NCBI RefSeq assembly: GCF_905147365.1
Contig: NC_056415.1
Span: forward strand, 12,108,001 to 12,172,000
DNA: 64,000 nt
Reading direction: 5' to 3'
From: Aricia agestis
Lineage: Eukaryota > Arthropoda > Insecta > Lepidoptera > Lycaenidae
Each line of letters starts with the position of its first letter. The stretch's first letter is position 1. Below the pieces are notes generated by a model. The model did not search any database. It was not told the DNA's origin and saw only the letters and a list, made by a program, of their open reading frames with translations. Below, piece by piece: positions 1 to 10,405 of this stretch. Made by a program: the position numbers and the translations under genes.

Positions 1-233
1 GCTGCTGGTTAGTTGTTTGATGTTTTTAAAAAAAATTGTATTGAAAACATTTTTTATTTTTATTGTAAACTAGTCTTATTCTATTATACATTTTTAATCT
101 TCCACACAAATAGAGATAATTGGTGTATATTGTTCGTGACATAGCCCTAAAAGTGATGTAAAAGAAAGTGTTTCTTTAACTACCTCTAATGATAATCAGT
201 CTTCTCAATGCGAAGTAAACTTTTATTGTTCAG

Positions 234-747
234 AGGCCAAGGCAGCGTCCAGTAACAAGTATATTGCACCGAACTTGCGCGAAGGTGCGGTGCGTACTAC
301 CGGCCGTGAGCCCCCAGGCGCGAGACGTGATGATGTAGCAGCCATCCGCATCTCCAACTTGAGTAACTTTGCCGTTGAAGCGGATTTGGACGATCTGGTC
401 AAGGGCTTCGGACCTGTCCAGAAGTTGTATCTTGCGAAAGAAAAGGTGAGAACTCTTTTTAGTGATAAATCTTTGCTGGTTGAAATGTATTGGTCCAGAA
501 GTTGTATCTTGCGAAAGAAAAGGTGAGAACTCTTTTTAGTGATAAATCTTTGGTGGTTGAAATGTATTATGTACTAATGGTTCTCAACATGTACTTCATT
601 TTAATGAAAGCAACACAAGATACTTAATGTAAACAAAAATTTAAATGTAACCAAATTTTTTACTTAAGAATTACTTTATGGCAATGATATTATGTATAAA
701 GTAAATAACTATTTGATATCCATACTAATATTATAAATGCGAAAGTG

Positions 748-778
<31 letters not shown>

Positions 779-1247
779 TACCTCTTGTTAAACCGCTGAA
801 CCGATTTTGCTGAAATTTGGCATGGAGATACTTTGAGTCCCAAAAAAGGACATAGGATACTTTTTGTCCCGGGAAAATGTACGGGTCCCGCGCGATAAAC
901 GAGTTTTGGCGCAACGGAGTTGCGGGCATCATCTAGTATTTTAATAATAGCTTCTCATAAGCTTCTCTACATGAAGATCAAATTGAACTAAAATGCAGTG
1001 TTACTATTTTAACAGTAAAAATTCGATTAACACCTTTATCCTTAACACACATTGATGTATCAGAATTTTCAAGCTCTATAACATTTTTCAATTTTGTTTT
1101 CAGAGTACTGGACATTGCAAAGGTTTTGCCTATGTACATTTCAAATTCCGTGCCGATGCTGCTAAAGCTATTCAGACTCTGAATGGTTATGGATATGATC
1201 ACTTAATTCTGAATGTAGAATGGTCCAAGCCTCCTCAAAACAACTAA
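234..1247 (+). CDS. eIF3g: eIF3g, C-terminal part (last two coding exons)
   Basis: Translation initiation factor 3 subunit G, an RNA-recognition-motif subunit of the cytoplasmic eIF3 complex that helps ribosome scanning. Two exons are visible: 234-445 (preceded by a cag acceptor, followed by gtgag) and 1104-1247 (acceptor tttgttttcag, stop taa at 1245-1247). Both junctions are phase 0, so the frame is continuous. The exons encode the conserved linker 'KYIAPNLR' and a complete RRM: RNP2-like 'IRISNLS', then RNP1 'KGFAYVHF' at the start of the last exon, ending 'LNVEWSKPPQNN'. The N-terminal half, including the zinc-knuckle region of the family, lies beyond the left edge. The single intron carries a 77-bp tandem duplication copying the donor site, plus a dispersed repeat. 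Identity is firm from the RRM and the characteristic C-terminus. The left exon boundary is inferred from the splice consensus. Confidence 0.93.
417..570 (+). repeat. 77-bp tandem duplication spanning the eIF3g exon end and splice donor
   Basis: Positions 417-493 are repeated at 494-570 with one visible mismatch (ctttgctgg versus ctttggtgg). The unit contains the last 29 coding bases of the exon, the donor gtgag and the first intron bases. So there are two identical donor sites, at 446 and 523. Because 77 is not a multiple of three, only the first donor joins in frame with the next exon. Confidence 0.95.
716..937 (+). repeat. Dispersed repeat, family A (TGTC-microsatellite type)
   Basis: Starts 'ccatactaatattata', runs into (tgtc)n at about 748-777, then 'accgattttgctgaaatttgg', and ends 'gcgggcatcatctagt'. 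Related copies in this window: about 13030-13145 (-), 22637-22980 (+), 24229-24310 (+), 54420-54606 (+), 55490-55662 (-) and 63084-63190 (-). The pattern is that of the 3' ends of non-LTR elements or their SINE partners in Lepidoptera; the class is not settled here. This copy sits in the eIF3g intron. Confidence 0.8.
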
Positions 1248-1282
1248 GCAACAATTTATCCTTTGTATAATGTAATTTTCAA

Positions 1283-1288
1283 AATAAA
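1283..1288 (+). terminator. Poly(A) signal of eIF3g
   Basis: A canonical AATAAA 36 bases after the stop codon, with T-rich sequence following at about 1300-1312. Confidence 0.75.
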
Positions 1289-1409
1289 CAAAAAGTTTTA
1301 ATGGTTGTTTTACTTCAGTAGGTAACACCTTTCACTTCTTTACAAAAAAAATTAATTTTAACATACTTTGTAAAATAAATTACCATAGTTAATTTTGAGA
1401 TTTTACCTA

Positions 1410-2520
1410 CATTTGATATCTTAAGGGGGCGACTGACCCAAAATTTTCGATTTTATAATTTATTTTTATACTTGAAAATAAGCCCCGAATTGTTTAATTT
1501 TCTAAAATTAGATACTTGATACATTATATTTCCAAGAATTCGATCTGAGCAAAAACACGATGTCTTAAAAATTTCTCGATAGAAAAAATCACAAAGATGC
1601 ATCTAATTTTCACGAATTTTACATTTATTGCCATAACCGTGCATTGAACTAAGTTAATATTTTAACCACAGATTTTAGATATTTTTACACATTGTATAAA
1701 ATTCTATCATTGAGAAACCGACCAAGCGGATTTTTAAAATGTATATTATTATTTATCGAGTTATTGAGAAAACTAATTTGGCGATATCCACGTCGTCCTT
1801 TTTCACCTGGCATAATATGAAAGATGGGCGTGAGTGTGAAGGACGATGTTTGATTTTTCGGGTTAGTCGTCCAGCGCCCTTTTAAATTGCCTAAATTTGA
1901 TTATTGTAATTTTGCAAGAGCCATATTTTTTTCAGCAACAAAAATACGTCCCTACCCTTGACTCCATAGCAAACTTCATAAAAGTATGTTTGTAATAATG
2001 AGTAGTTTATGTAAGGAATCAGTTCACTACATAGTATAAAACAAAGTTGCTTTTTTCCCTCATGAGTCATGTACCTTTGTTCCCTTTAAATAGTAGAGAT
2101 ATACTGTTATTTTTGCATATATATGCAGCATATTATTTAAATGAATATTTTCGAAGATATTACAGATTTAAAAATTGCGGGACATAGCTTTTGTGGCGGT
2201 ACCGACCACAGTGGGCCACGGGTAGTAATGAATATAATTAAAAACTACTGAACCGATTTTAATCATTTCTTCAGTGAGTGACATAGGCTATAATATATTT
2301 TACACCTGTGAGAAGCCGGGGCGGGTCACTAGTGAGGATAAAAAAAAAATCATTTGTAAACAATCAAAACATAGATTTTTATTTAAGCAATTCATACCCA
2401 GACTAGATACACATTTTAGACACCACAAGCATACAAGTGAAATATTTTATAAGTACTTAAATAGAATAGAATAATTTAAAAGTTTAAAAATTACTTTTTC
2501 TTATATTTCAACTAAGTGAA
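1410..2520. repeat. Repeat-rich intergenic stretch without genes
   Basis: The part around 1790-1880 is the inverted counterpart of about 43130-43215 (shared 'ggacgatgtttgatttt' and 'gaaagatgggcgtgagtgtg'). The part 2140-2345 is an inverted, diverged copy of 32205-32430, with 'ccacgggtagtaatgaatat' and a run ending 'gccggggcgggtcactagt'. No open frame here looks coding. Confidence 0.6.
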
Positions 2521-2578
2521 GGTTTAGTGATAAATTTCTATAAAATATTGCTTTTTGTGCATAGTATATTTATGCCTT

Positions 2579-3326
2579 TTACATGTCAATGTCATATTTT
2601 TCATCATCACTGTTAGGGCTGTATGGGTCATCGGGGACATGCAATTCTCCACAGAACATCAGTTCTACATACTGAAAATAATCTAAAGCAATGTTTGTGA
2701 GCATGCCACCAGTTGTAAGGCCAAGCACTGTACCAATAAATGGTTTATGGCCAATAGAACTTCTTAGGATAGCCCACATGAAGATGGAGCCAAGGGGCCA
2801 TAGACAACCACCCAGGAATGCCCAGGAGAATCTTCTTGCAGGAGCTGCCGTAGCAATGTGAGGTCTCGACCACAACCAGAGCCCTGCACCACCACCCGCA
2901 GAGAGGAATAACACATCTGTTATGTCACGACGAGGAAACAATCTGAAAAATATTTTATAAATTATATTATGTTTATTGATTAACGAAGTTAGCTAAAATT
3001 AGCTAGATTAGAAATTTTGCCTATTACTTTGACATGGTAAATACTATGTTGTGAGTATATCACATAGTTTTTATGTAATGTTATAAAAATAATATTTTTA
3101 CATACCTAGTTATTAATTGCGGGTTCATAACACTAACAGATAGAGTTGTGTAACTAACCAGGCCTTGTATTGGCATATAGTAATATAGTATGTTGTCCTT
3201 CGTAAGAGGTGGTATTCTCACTTGGTTCATAGATTTATTGACTAAATCCACAGTACTTGTGAGGGATGCAGGCAAATTTGTGACCTGTCGTTTTATATTT
3301 ATATACAGTTTTTCTAAAATATCCAT
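2579..3326 (-). CDS. Unrecognised 194-aa multi-pass membrane protein
   Basis: A two-exon gene on the minus strand. Exon 1 is 3326-3106 (Met 'MDILEKLYINIKRQ', donor gtatgt); exon 2 is 2942-2579 (acceptor tttttcag, stop taa). The join completes an Arg codon and keeps the frame, giving 194 residues. The N-terminal half is hydrophilic with 'LTSTVDLVNKSMNQ'. The second half has hydrophobic stretches starting at 'DVLFLSAGGGAGLWLW', 'SWAFLGGCLWPLGSIFM' and 'FIGTVLGLTTGGMLTNI', consistent with two or three membrane segments. It ends in an acidic tail 'DPYSPNSDDEKYDIDM'. I do not recognise the family. The clean splice sites, glycine-rich membrane helices and acidic tail argue that the gene is real. 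A small mitochondrial or ER membrane protein is possible but is only a guess. Confidence 0.72.
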
Positions 3327-3663
3327 TTTGGTTTCTCTACTAGCAAATAAAAGCGGTGTGGAACTCTGTACTTCTCTGTCCTAAGATTATAAACGTAAGG
3401 TTACGCAGCTCACATTATTTGGCAAGCGCAATGATTAAACGAAGTTTTATTTATACACGTATATACAATTATATATTACAATTCGTAAATGTTTGTAAGA
3501 AATTATACCGCAATTCAAAAGTAAAAGGTAAGATTTGCGAATTTTTGGTCATTTGACAGCACGTACTAATTTGCCAATTTGACAATTGACATTGACAACT
3601 TTTTTTTTAATTTATTGGGAGCTGGAAACGAGTCCTTTGCTCCAAACATTGACAACTGTGTAA

Positions 3664-4146
3664 CAGTGTTGCCAGATGGTCTCGGCGCCGTACCCCTGAA
3701 CTAATTTGATTTCCCCCTAGAAATCCCCTAGATTACATTTTCTTTTAATATTCAATAAAAATATATTAACACTAAGCTTTATTACAGCTCGACAAGGCTT
3801 TATATGAACGTGGCGAGAAAAGGAACTAACGCTTCTATTATTCAAAAACGTCATTTTTTACCAGCAGTGCCCATTGACATCATTCACATATTCATTTTAA
3901 GCCTTGTCGAACTGTATTCATCTTTTCAACATCTCGAATCCCGACCTCGATTAGTTGTTGTGGCGCTCAAGTAATTTAAAGATGGTAAACAAATATTAGG
4001 AACGTGAAATTTGGCAAAAAAACTGTATTTGACGTGTATTTTGAAATTACCCTAAAAATCCCCCAAATATTTTTTTCCCCTGTTTTGCCCCTAACTTGGT
4101 CGAAAACCCCTTAATCTAGGGGGAAATCCCCTGATCTGGCAACTCT
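3664..4146. mobile_element. Non-autonomous element with imperfect inverted ends 'gttgccagat', containing a nested MITE
   Basis: The left end 'cagtgttgccagatggtc' is mirrored on the right by 'gatctggcaactc', and the interior is marked by runs such as 'ttccccctag' and 'ctagggggaaatcccc' close to each end. I could not find a convincing target duplication, so the exact borders are uncertain. Confidence 0.45.
3785..3914. mobile_element. 130-bp MITE, TA target site, nested in the preceding element
   Basis: Inverted ends 'cagctcgacaaggctttat' and 'ttaagccttgtcgaactg' are flanked by TA on both sides (3783-3784 and 3915-3916). This suggests a Tc1/mariner-type non-autonomous element that inserted into the surrounding repeat. 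Confidence 0.7.
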
Positions 4147-4613
4147 TAATAGGGGTTTTGGGAGAATGTGAAAGAGTGATGTTGTGTATTTATATTATTT
4201 TCCTAAAATTGTGTTATCTAGGTTTTTAATGTGTAATATTGGTAGGATATTAACCATTAAATATTCGTTATCGTGCACAAGTGTGGGAAAGTGATGTAGT
4301 AACCAGAAACGTGCTCTTTTGTGTTCCCTCCAAAACTCCATCAAAAGTTTCTGTAAAGCGTTCTATCACTTTACTGAATCGACCGACTTGACTTCTTGAC
4401 TGTATTGACTTTATACTTAGACTTTGACTAGACTTTGGACCTGACTGACCTGACGATAATATATAAAAAATTGTATTAAAGAATATTGTTTTCCCGCCAT
4501 AATATTATACTCGACACTGGCCATGTTTATAGCCGAAGTGCCATTATATGAAAAAAAAACTCTTAATAGCATACTAGCTAGAACATTGAGCTAGAAATAT
4601 AGAATTCTTTATA

Positions 4614-5916
4614 CGAGGGCTGCTATTTATGTATCCGGAACTGGCCACTTACAAGAACAATATTTAAAAAGTAATTACAACATTTGAAAATAGAACTCTT
4701 TGGTTGAAGAATACATTTTGTTTCATGTGACTGTCAATTATTTTTCCATTGTGGCGTCATTTTGAAAATTGCGTGTCTTCATTTGCCATGGATTTAACGC
4801 GTGAACATTTTCGTGCAATGATTTACTACGATTTTCGGCGTGGGCTAAATCAACAACAGTGCTTTATTCAACTCACCGCAACTTTTGGAGATGAAGCACC
4901 ATCAAAAACCACTGTTTATCACTGGTACAGTGAGTTTAATCGTGGGCGGTCTATGCTCACGGATGAAAATAAAGAAGGTCGCCCAAAAACAGCTGTTGTC
5001 CCACAAAATATAGATGCACTGCGGGAACTAATAATGCGTGATCGTCATGTTACATATCGCGAGATAGAGGCGTCCTTAGGCATAAGTATGACGAGCATAC
5101 ATAAGATATTACACAAACATTTGGCTGTAAAAAAAATATGTTCGCGTTGGATTCCGCACAACTTGACAATCGATCAAAAACGAGCTCGTGTTGATTGGTG
5201 CAAAAAAATGATAAAAAAATACAACCGTGGTACGTCAAAAGCCGTTTATAATACCTACACCACACCTACACAGGTGATTAATCTTGGATCTATGCATATG
5301 ACCCCGAAACTAAACAACAGTCAACGGTGTGGGTGTTCCAAGATGAGCCGAAACCAACAAAAGTTACTCGTGCAAAAAGTACTTTGAAGCAAATGGTCGC
5401 CTGTTTTTTTGGAATTAATGGACATGTGGCTACAGTGCCATTAGAGAATCGTAAAACGGTTAATTCTGAATGGTATACGACCATTTGTTTACCAGAAGTC
5501 TTTGAAGAAATAAGAAAGGACAACCGACAACGCAGAATCATATTACATCACGACAATGCTAGCTGTCACACCTCAGCTGAAACAACTCAGTTTTTGGAGG
5601 GTCAAAAGATCGAATTGACTGGTCATCCGCCGTACAGCCCTGATTTGGCACCTAACGATTTCTTTTTATTTCCATACGCGAAGAATAAATTACGTAGTCA
5701 ACGTTTTTCGAGCCGCGAAGAGGCTGTTGATGCGTTCAAAATGCACGTTTTGGAGATACCTCAATCAGAATGGAAAAAGTGCTATGAAAATTAGTTCCAG
5801 CGTATGCAAAAGTGTGTCGATCATCGCGGCGAATATTTTGAAAAGCAATAAAACCATATTAAATGATATATGTTTGTTTCTTTTTTTAATTCCGGATACA
5901 TAAATAGCAGCCCTCG
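4614..5916 (+). mobile_element. Full-length mariner element (1303 bp)
   Basis: A perfect 27-bp inverted terminal repeat begins 'cgagggctgctatttatg' at 4614 and is mirrored at 5890-5916. It is flanked by TA at 4612-4613 and 5917-5918, the target site of the Tc1/mariner superfamily. Length and layout are typical of a mariner. The ends are intact, but the transposase inside is broken (see the pseudogene entry), so the element could move only if helped by another copy. Confidence 0.95.
4788..5851 (+). pseudogene. Mariner transposase (D,D34D type), disabled by one frameshift and two nonsense changes
   Basis: The cut-and-paste transposase of the mariner element. The first part, starting 'MDLTREHFRAMIYYDF', contains the paired helix-turn-helix DNA-binding region ('GLNQQQCFIQLTATFGD', 'SKTTVYHWYSEF', 'RGRSM') and a conserved linker ('LGISMTSIHKILHKHL', 'RVDWCKKM'). 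After about 5240 the frame slips. The catalytic 'TGD' motif is followed at once by a stop at 5279-5281, where the family has Glu. The frame then runs on through 'HHDNASCHTS' (second Asp) and 'YSPDLAPNDFFLF' (third Asp). I count 34 residues between the second and third Asp, the mariner signature. A second stop at 5792-5794 replaces an expected Trp, and the conserved tail continues to taa at 5849-5851. All three catalytic Asp codons survive. Confidence 0.93.
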
Positions 5917-6706
5917 TAGCTAGCTTTTTCTAGTATGCCCTTTTTTCCATACAAACGTTGTCCCCTGTTTCCTCCCTGGATAATGCTAGTAGAGTTATAA
6001 TTTTTTTCCTGAATATCTACGGCCACTAATACAATGTCCCTATGTTTTCTTTTTTTTCATAATTTAATTATTAAATAAGATATGAACGTTCAAAAACCCA
6101 AAAAAATGGCCAGATTTTCCGCTGTGTTCAAACGTCCAGAAAACAGATTTGGCTAGATTTTACATAAAAAAGCAAAACATAGGAACACAGCTCAAGCCTT
6201 TTTTTAATCTTTGATGAAAAAAGTACTTAAATCGGTTAAGTTTTGGAGAAGGAATCAGGGGACAACGAATCGTTGATTTTCTGGATTTTCTGCAGTTGTC
6301 TCTATCGCGTTCTGCGGTATAGGCTTGAGGTAAGAGAGACAGCTATAGATATTACAAGTACTTTTTTTTCATTTCTCTAGCCCCTGGTGTATCCTCTTAA
6401 GAGTTTGTAAACACACCCCGAGTGTTTTTAAACTCTTAGACCATGCGCGCACGGGCAACGTAGTTGCTCGGCGATTTATTTGTCTCTTTCGAAAAAATAA
6501 TTGCCATGTCACCGGGGTGCGCGCACGAGAGCGACAGCAACCCGACTTTTTTCAGTTTTTTTCTTGACAGTCATCAACATGGATTTGGTCGAGACGGCTG
6601 TGGTCGTTACACTCGCTATAAAAAACCGAAGAAAGCGTCGAAAAATAGAATAATGGGTGCATCCACTATGGAGCGATCGGCTGACTCTCGGGAAATTTTA
6701 TACTAG

Positions 6707-7041
6707 TTTTTTTTAAAATGAAATAAGGGGGCAAACGAGCAAACGGGTCACCTGATGGAAAGAAACTTCCGTCGCCCATGGACACTCGCAGCATCAGAAG
6801 AGCTGCAGGTGCGTTGCCGGCCTTTTAGAGGGAATAGGGTAATAAAGGAGGGTAGGGATGGAAGGGAAGGGAAGGGAATAGGAGAGGGTAGGGAAGGGAA
6901 TAGGGTAGGGGATTGGGCCTCCGGTAAACTCACTCACTCGGCGAAACACAGCGCAGGCGCTGTTTCACGCCGGTTTTCTGTGAGAACGTGGTATTTCTCC
7001 GGTCGAGCCGGCCCATTCGTGCCGAAGCATGGCTCTCCTAC
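6707..7041 (+). repeat. G-family dispersed repeat, copy 1 (head plus GGGTA-type tail)
   Basis: Starts after a T-run with 'gaaataagggggcaaacgag', followed by 'cacctgatgg', 'cgtcgcccatggacactcgc' and 'gcaggtgcgttgccggcc'. It passes through a purine-rich minisatellite (gggtagggaagggaata-like) and ends 'cgaagcatggctctcc'. Eight copies or fragments lie in this window. Copies 1 and 2 face each other across about 235 bp. A short-interspersed or other non-autonomous element is likely; no tRNA-like promoter was seen. Confidence 0.85.
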
Positions 7042-7276
7042 ATATTAAAAAAGTAAAATAGTTTTGTGAAATTGAGAGCATACCCAAAAAAATTATTTAG
7101 TTACTTTAGAATGAGTGTCGAAAATACTCTAGTATTTACTCTAGTATTTTAGAAACTCATTGCTGCAAGTACACACAAACTCACGCAGCGGCGGTCGAGT
7201 GGCAACTGGCCAGTCGGCAGCTTTTTTGTTGCCCGTGCGTGCACTTGCATAGAAACCAATAGGGAACGAGACAGTG

Positions 7277-7542
7277 AACCGGCGTGAAACAGCGCTTGCG
7301 CTGTGTTTCGCCGAGTGAGTGAGTTTACCGGAGGCCCAATCCCCTACCCTATTCCCTTCCATACCCTCCCCTATTCCTTTCCCTTCCCTTCCCTACCCTC
7401 TCATATTTCCCTATTCCCTATTAAAAGGCCGGCAACGCACCTGCAGCTCTTTTGATGCTGTAAGTGTCTATGGGCGACGGAAGTTGCTTTCCATCAGGTG
7501 ACCCGTTTGCTCGTTTGCCCCCTTATATCATTAAAAAAAAAT
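7277..7542 (-). repeat. G-family repeat, copy 2 (inverted partner of copy 1)
   Basis: The reverse-complement of the same family: it begins within the tail ('ccggcgtgaaacagcgc'), passes the pyrimidine-rich minisatellite, and ends with the head 'cgtttgcccccttat'. The terminal 'gaagcatggctctcc' portion is missing. Together with copy 1 it could form a long foldback of roughly 250 paired bases. Confidence 0.85.
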
Positions 7543-10405
7543 CGTTATCTAATAGCACCAAGTAGCACAAAAGAGCAACGTCAGCACACACTAGTCATCA
7601 CCATAGATAAAGTATTTTAGTATAGATGTAACCTTAGCCCGCCATCGCGTGGCCATTTTGTGCTTATTTTCATACAAGTAGTGTGCGTTTATTTTCTTGA
7701 ATATTTCTATTCGTCGATCATTTCGAAGCACATTACAATCCAGAAAAGAAAGTCATTTAATTTATGATATTGATAAACTATAGTTCAAGTAATGAGAATC
7801 CGTAAACGAGTAATTCCGCCAAAATGTGTAGCTTGACTATGTGGACAAAGTGGACAATTTTCAAAAATATTTTTTTGATTATAGTTTGTGCGTCGACGCA
7901 CTATTTCTTAAACTTCTTGAAATAAGTGAATTTTTCAATAAAAAATAATTAGTTTATAAAATATCGCAATTTATAATTATTAGGGGTGGTGACTAAATTT
8001 TGTCCGTTTAGTTACAATTTTATATTTTGGTTTCCTTTGAAAGATAAATTTATTATTAATACTTTTCAATATATTTTGGGCAACACTCGAGAATATTAAG
8101 TAGTTCTTCCTATATAAAAAAATATACCTACTCTTTGTAACGTTAACAATGTTAAATTCAGTTGTTTATACCGTTGCGTGACTTTTCGTATCAAATGGAG
8201 CATAATTTTAACTGTTTAGCTACCTTAAAACACTTTTTCTATCTATACTTATAATAAAATCGTAGAGGTAACATTTTTGTACATTGAAAATAAACTTGAA
8301 AAAATGAATCAGGGGCAATTAGAAGAGTAGTAGAATACATTTTAACTGTTTTTGAAATTTTTGTTTCTCTGTCTGTTTGTCTGTTTGTACAGGCTAATCT
8401 CTGAATCCGCTGGACTGATTTCAATGAAATTTGGCATGATGATACCTTACGTCCCCGGTCATCTGGTCATCTTAGATACTTTTTTTAACCGACTTTAAAA
8501 AAGGAGGAGTTAATGTTTACTTTGCTGTTTGTGGTCAGATTTTCAAAATTCTTTTTTTGTTGTATAGATTGCCCGAATTTGATACCATGTTTACAATAAA
8601 ATCGGCCAAGTGCGAGTCGGACTCACGCACGAAGGGTTCCGTACCATACCGTAAGCCCCCTTTAAATTTTAATTATATTCCAATTTAATTTAAATACTTA
8701 ATGGTATCAATTTTTTAATAATTGATAATTAAATTAAATATTTAATCCCATATAAAAATACATTTTTTTGCCTAATTATGCTCATAAACGGTACGGAACC
8801 CTCCGTGCGTGAGTCCGACTCGTACTGGCCAATTATTCACTTTTTGGGTACGGAACCCTAAAATGATTTCTTGTAAATTATGCAAGGACAAAATTCTGTA
8901 ACTGTCCCGCTCTGACAAAAAAAATAATTGGTCATGTTAGGGATACCACGTAAAAGAACGGCGCCTGGAGGTGTAACCCAGCGTTAGTGCGAAAAGGGAC
9001 TTAAAATATATTGATTACTGAAAAAATCATAATCATCAAAGTTGGAGGAAATTGAATGATAATGATTTTGTAATTTTTTTCTTTTGGTGATAATCGAGAA
9101 TCGAGATACAGGTCATACAGGCGAAATTATATTTTTACTTTGACTTGTTTTTTGCAATTACTTCCGTAAAAATATATAAGAATCAAACTTGTAGAGAATT
9201 GAATTTGCAACATTCTTATCATTTTTGTCAGAAAAAATGAAAAATAATGAAGATGTGGTCAAAAATAGGCACTTTCAAACCAATATAAAACCCGTCGGAT
9301 TTGGTTGAGTTTTTGAATTTGAGCTATAATTTATGACCTTTTCTAAATACTAGCGCAAAAAAAACTTACTATAATTATTATTAATTTCAGAAAAAATCTA
9401 ACGCGACTTTAGTAATACCGGTGATGAACGCTATAATCTTAGCGGCCTAGACGAGCAATTTTATTGAGCCATATCACGTATTGCGTAATATTATTGACCG
9501 TCTAGGTTTGATACACAGACGTAAAAAAGTATTTTTTTTACGTCCGTGGGTTGATATTGAACATCGCGCGCCTTCAATCTAATAATTGTCAAATAAATTG
9601 TTCAATAAAATTGAAGCGTGATATTGCAAATACAATTGATCGTCTTATGCAACAAATCATAGAAGTTTCCAAGAAAAAGAATAAATAAAAGCCTTAAAAT
9701 GTTATCCCGCAGTTATCTTGTTTTATTTTCTAATCTTGGTTGACATTTCAACTTGGAAAAATATTTGAAAAATTGGAAAAATATATTGGAAATTTTTCTT
9801 TTTTGTTTTCTTTTCTTTCGGAAATTTTTCCATTACCCATGTGTAGTTTTAATGCACATTAAAGTATATTAAGCTTTCAATAATAATATAATTTTCATAA
9901 GCCAACTTACCGATTTTACGCAAATATCGAAACTAAAGTGGACTTCTTATTTAACTTAGCGTGGAGCACGCTTCGTCGTCACAGGTATGGAAAAACTCAT
10001 GGGCATTAATTTAATTTTATTAAAGTAATAGAAAACCTGATGCAGATGCAGAGATACAAAGCCTGATAAATTAAAGAAAAAAAAGGTAGTTTTTAAAGGT
10101 AGTCTAAAATTATAGTGTTTTGTGCTCTGTTCAATGACTAGTACTGTCCAGTCATTAGTCATGTTCACGCTATATATAAAAAAAATGTCAGTCATGTGTC
10201 AACTGTCAAATAAAAAAAAGAAGAAGAAGAATGCAAACAAGAGTCAAGCCTCAAGAATCAAGCTAATTATTAATTTTTCTAGATAATTTAAAATATTTAA
10301 AAGTAAAGGAATTAGTAGTCATTGTGGGTTATTCTCTGTCTTATACAATTGTTATATATTACACAATCGATATATAAGCAGTGATAAAATCCACTATTTA
10401 AAACT
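7543..10405. other. AT-rich gene-free stretch with repeat fragments
   Basis: About 8240-8560 holds a family-A-like fragment ('ctctgtctgtttgtctg', 'atttcaatgaaatttggcat') joined to 'aaccgactttaaaaaaggag'. About 8600-8870 holds two family-C ends facing each other ('cggccaagtgcgagtcggac' at about 8602 and its inverse near 8800-8840). I see no coding sequence or RNA gene in the rest. Confidence 0.6.

Noticed and set aside
690..932. Minus-strand open frame over the TGTC repeat
   Set aside because: It translates a microsatellite and a dispersed repeat inside the eIF3g intron.
6840..6910. Telomere-like GGGTA-type repeat
   Set aside because: The purine-rich tract is an internal part of the G-family repeat and does not match the insect telomere repeat TTAGG.
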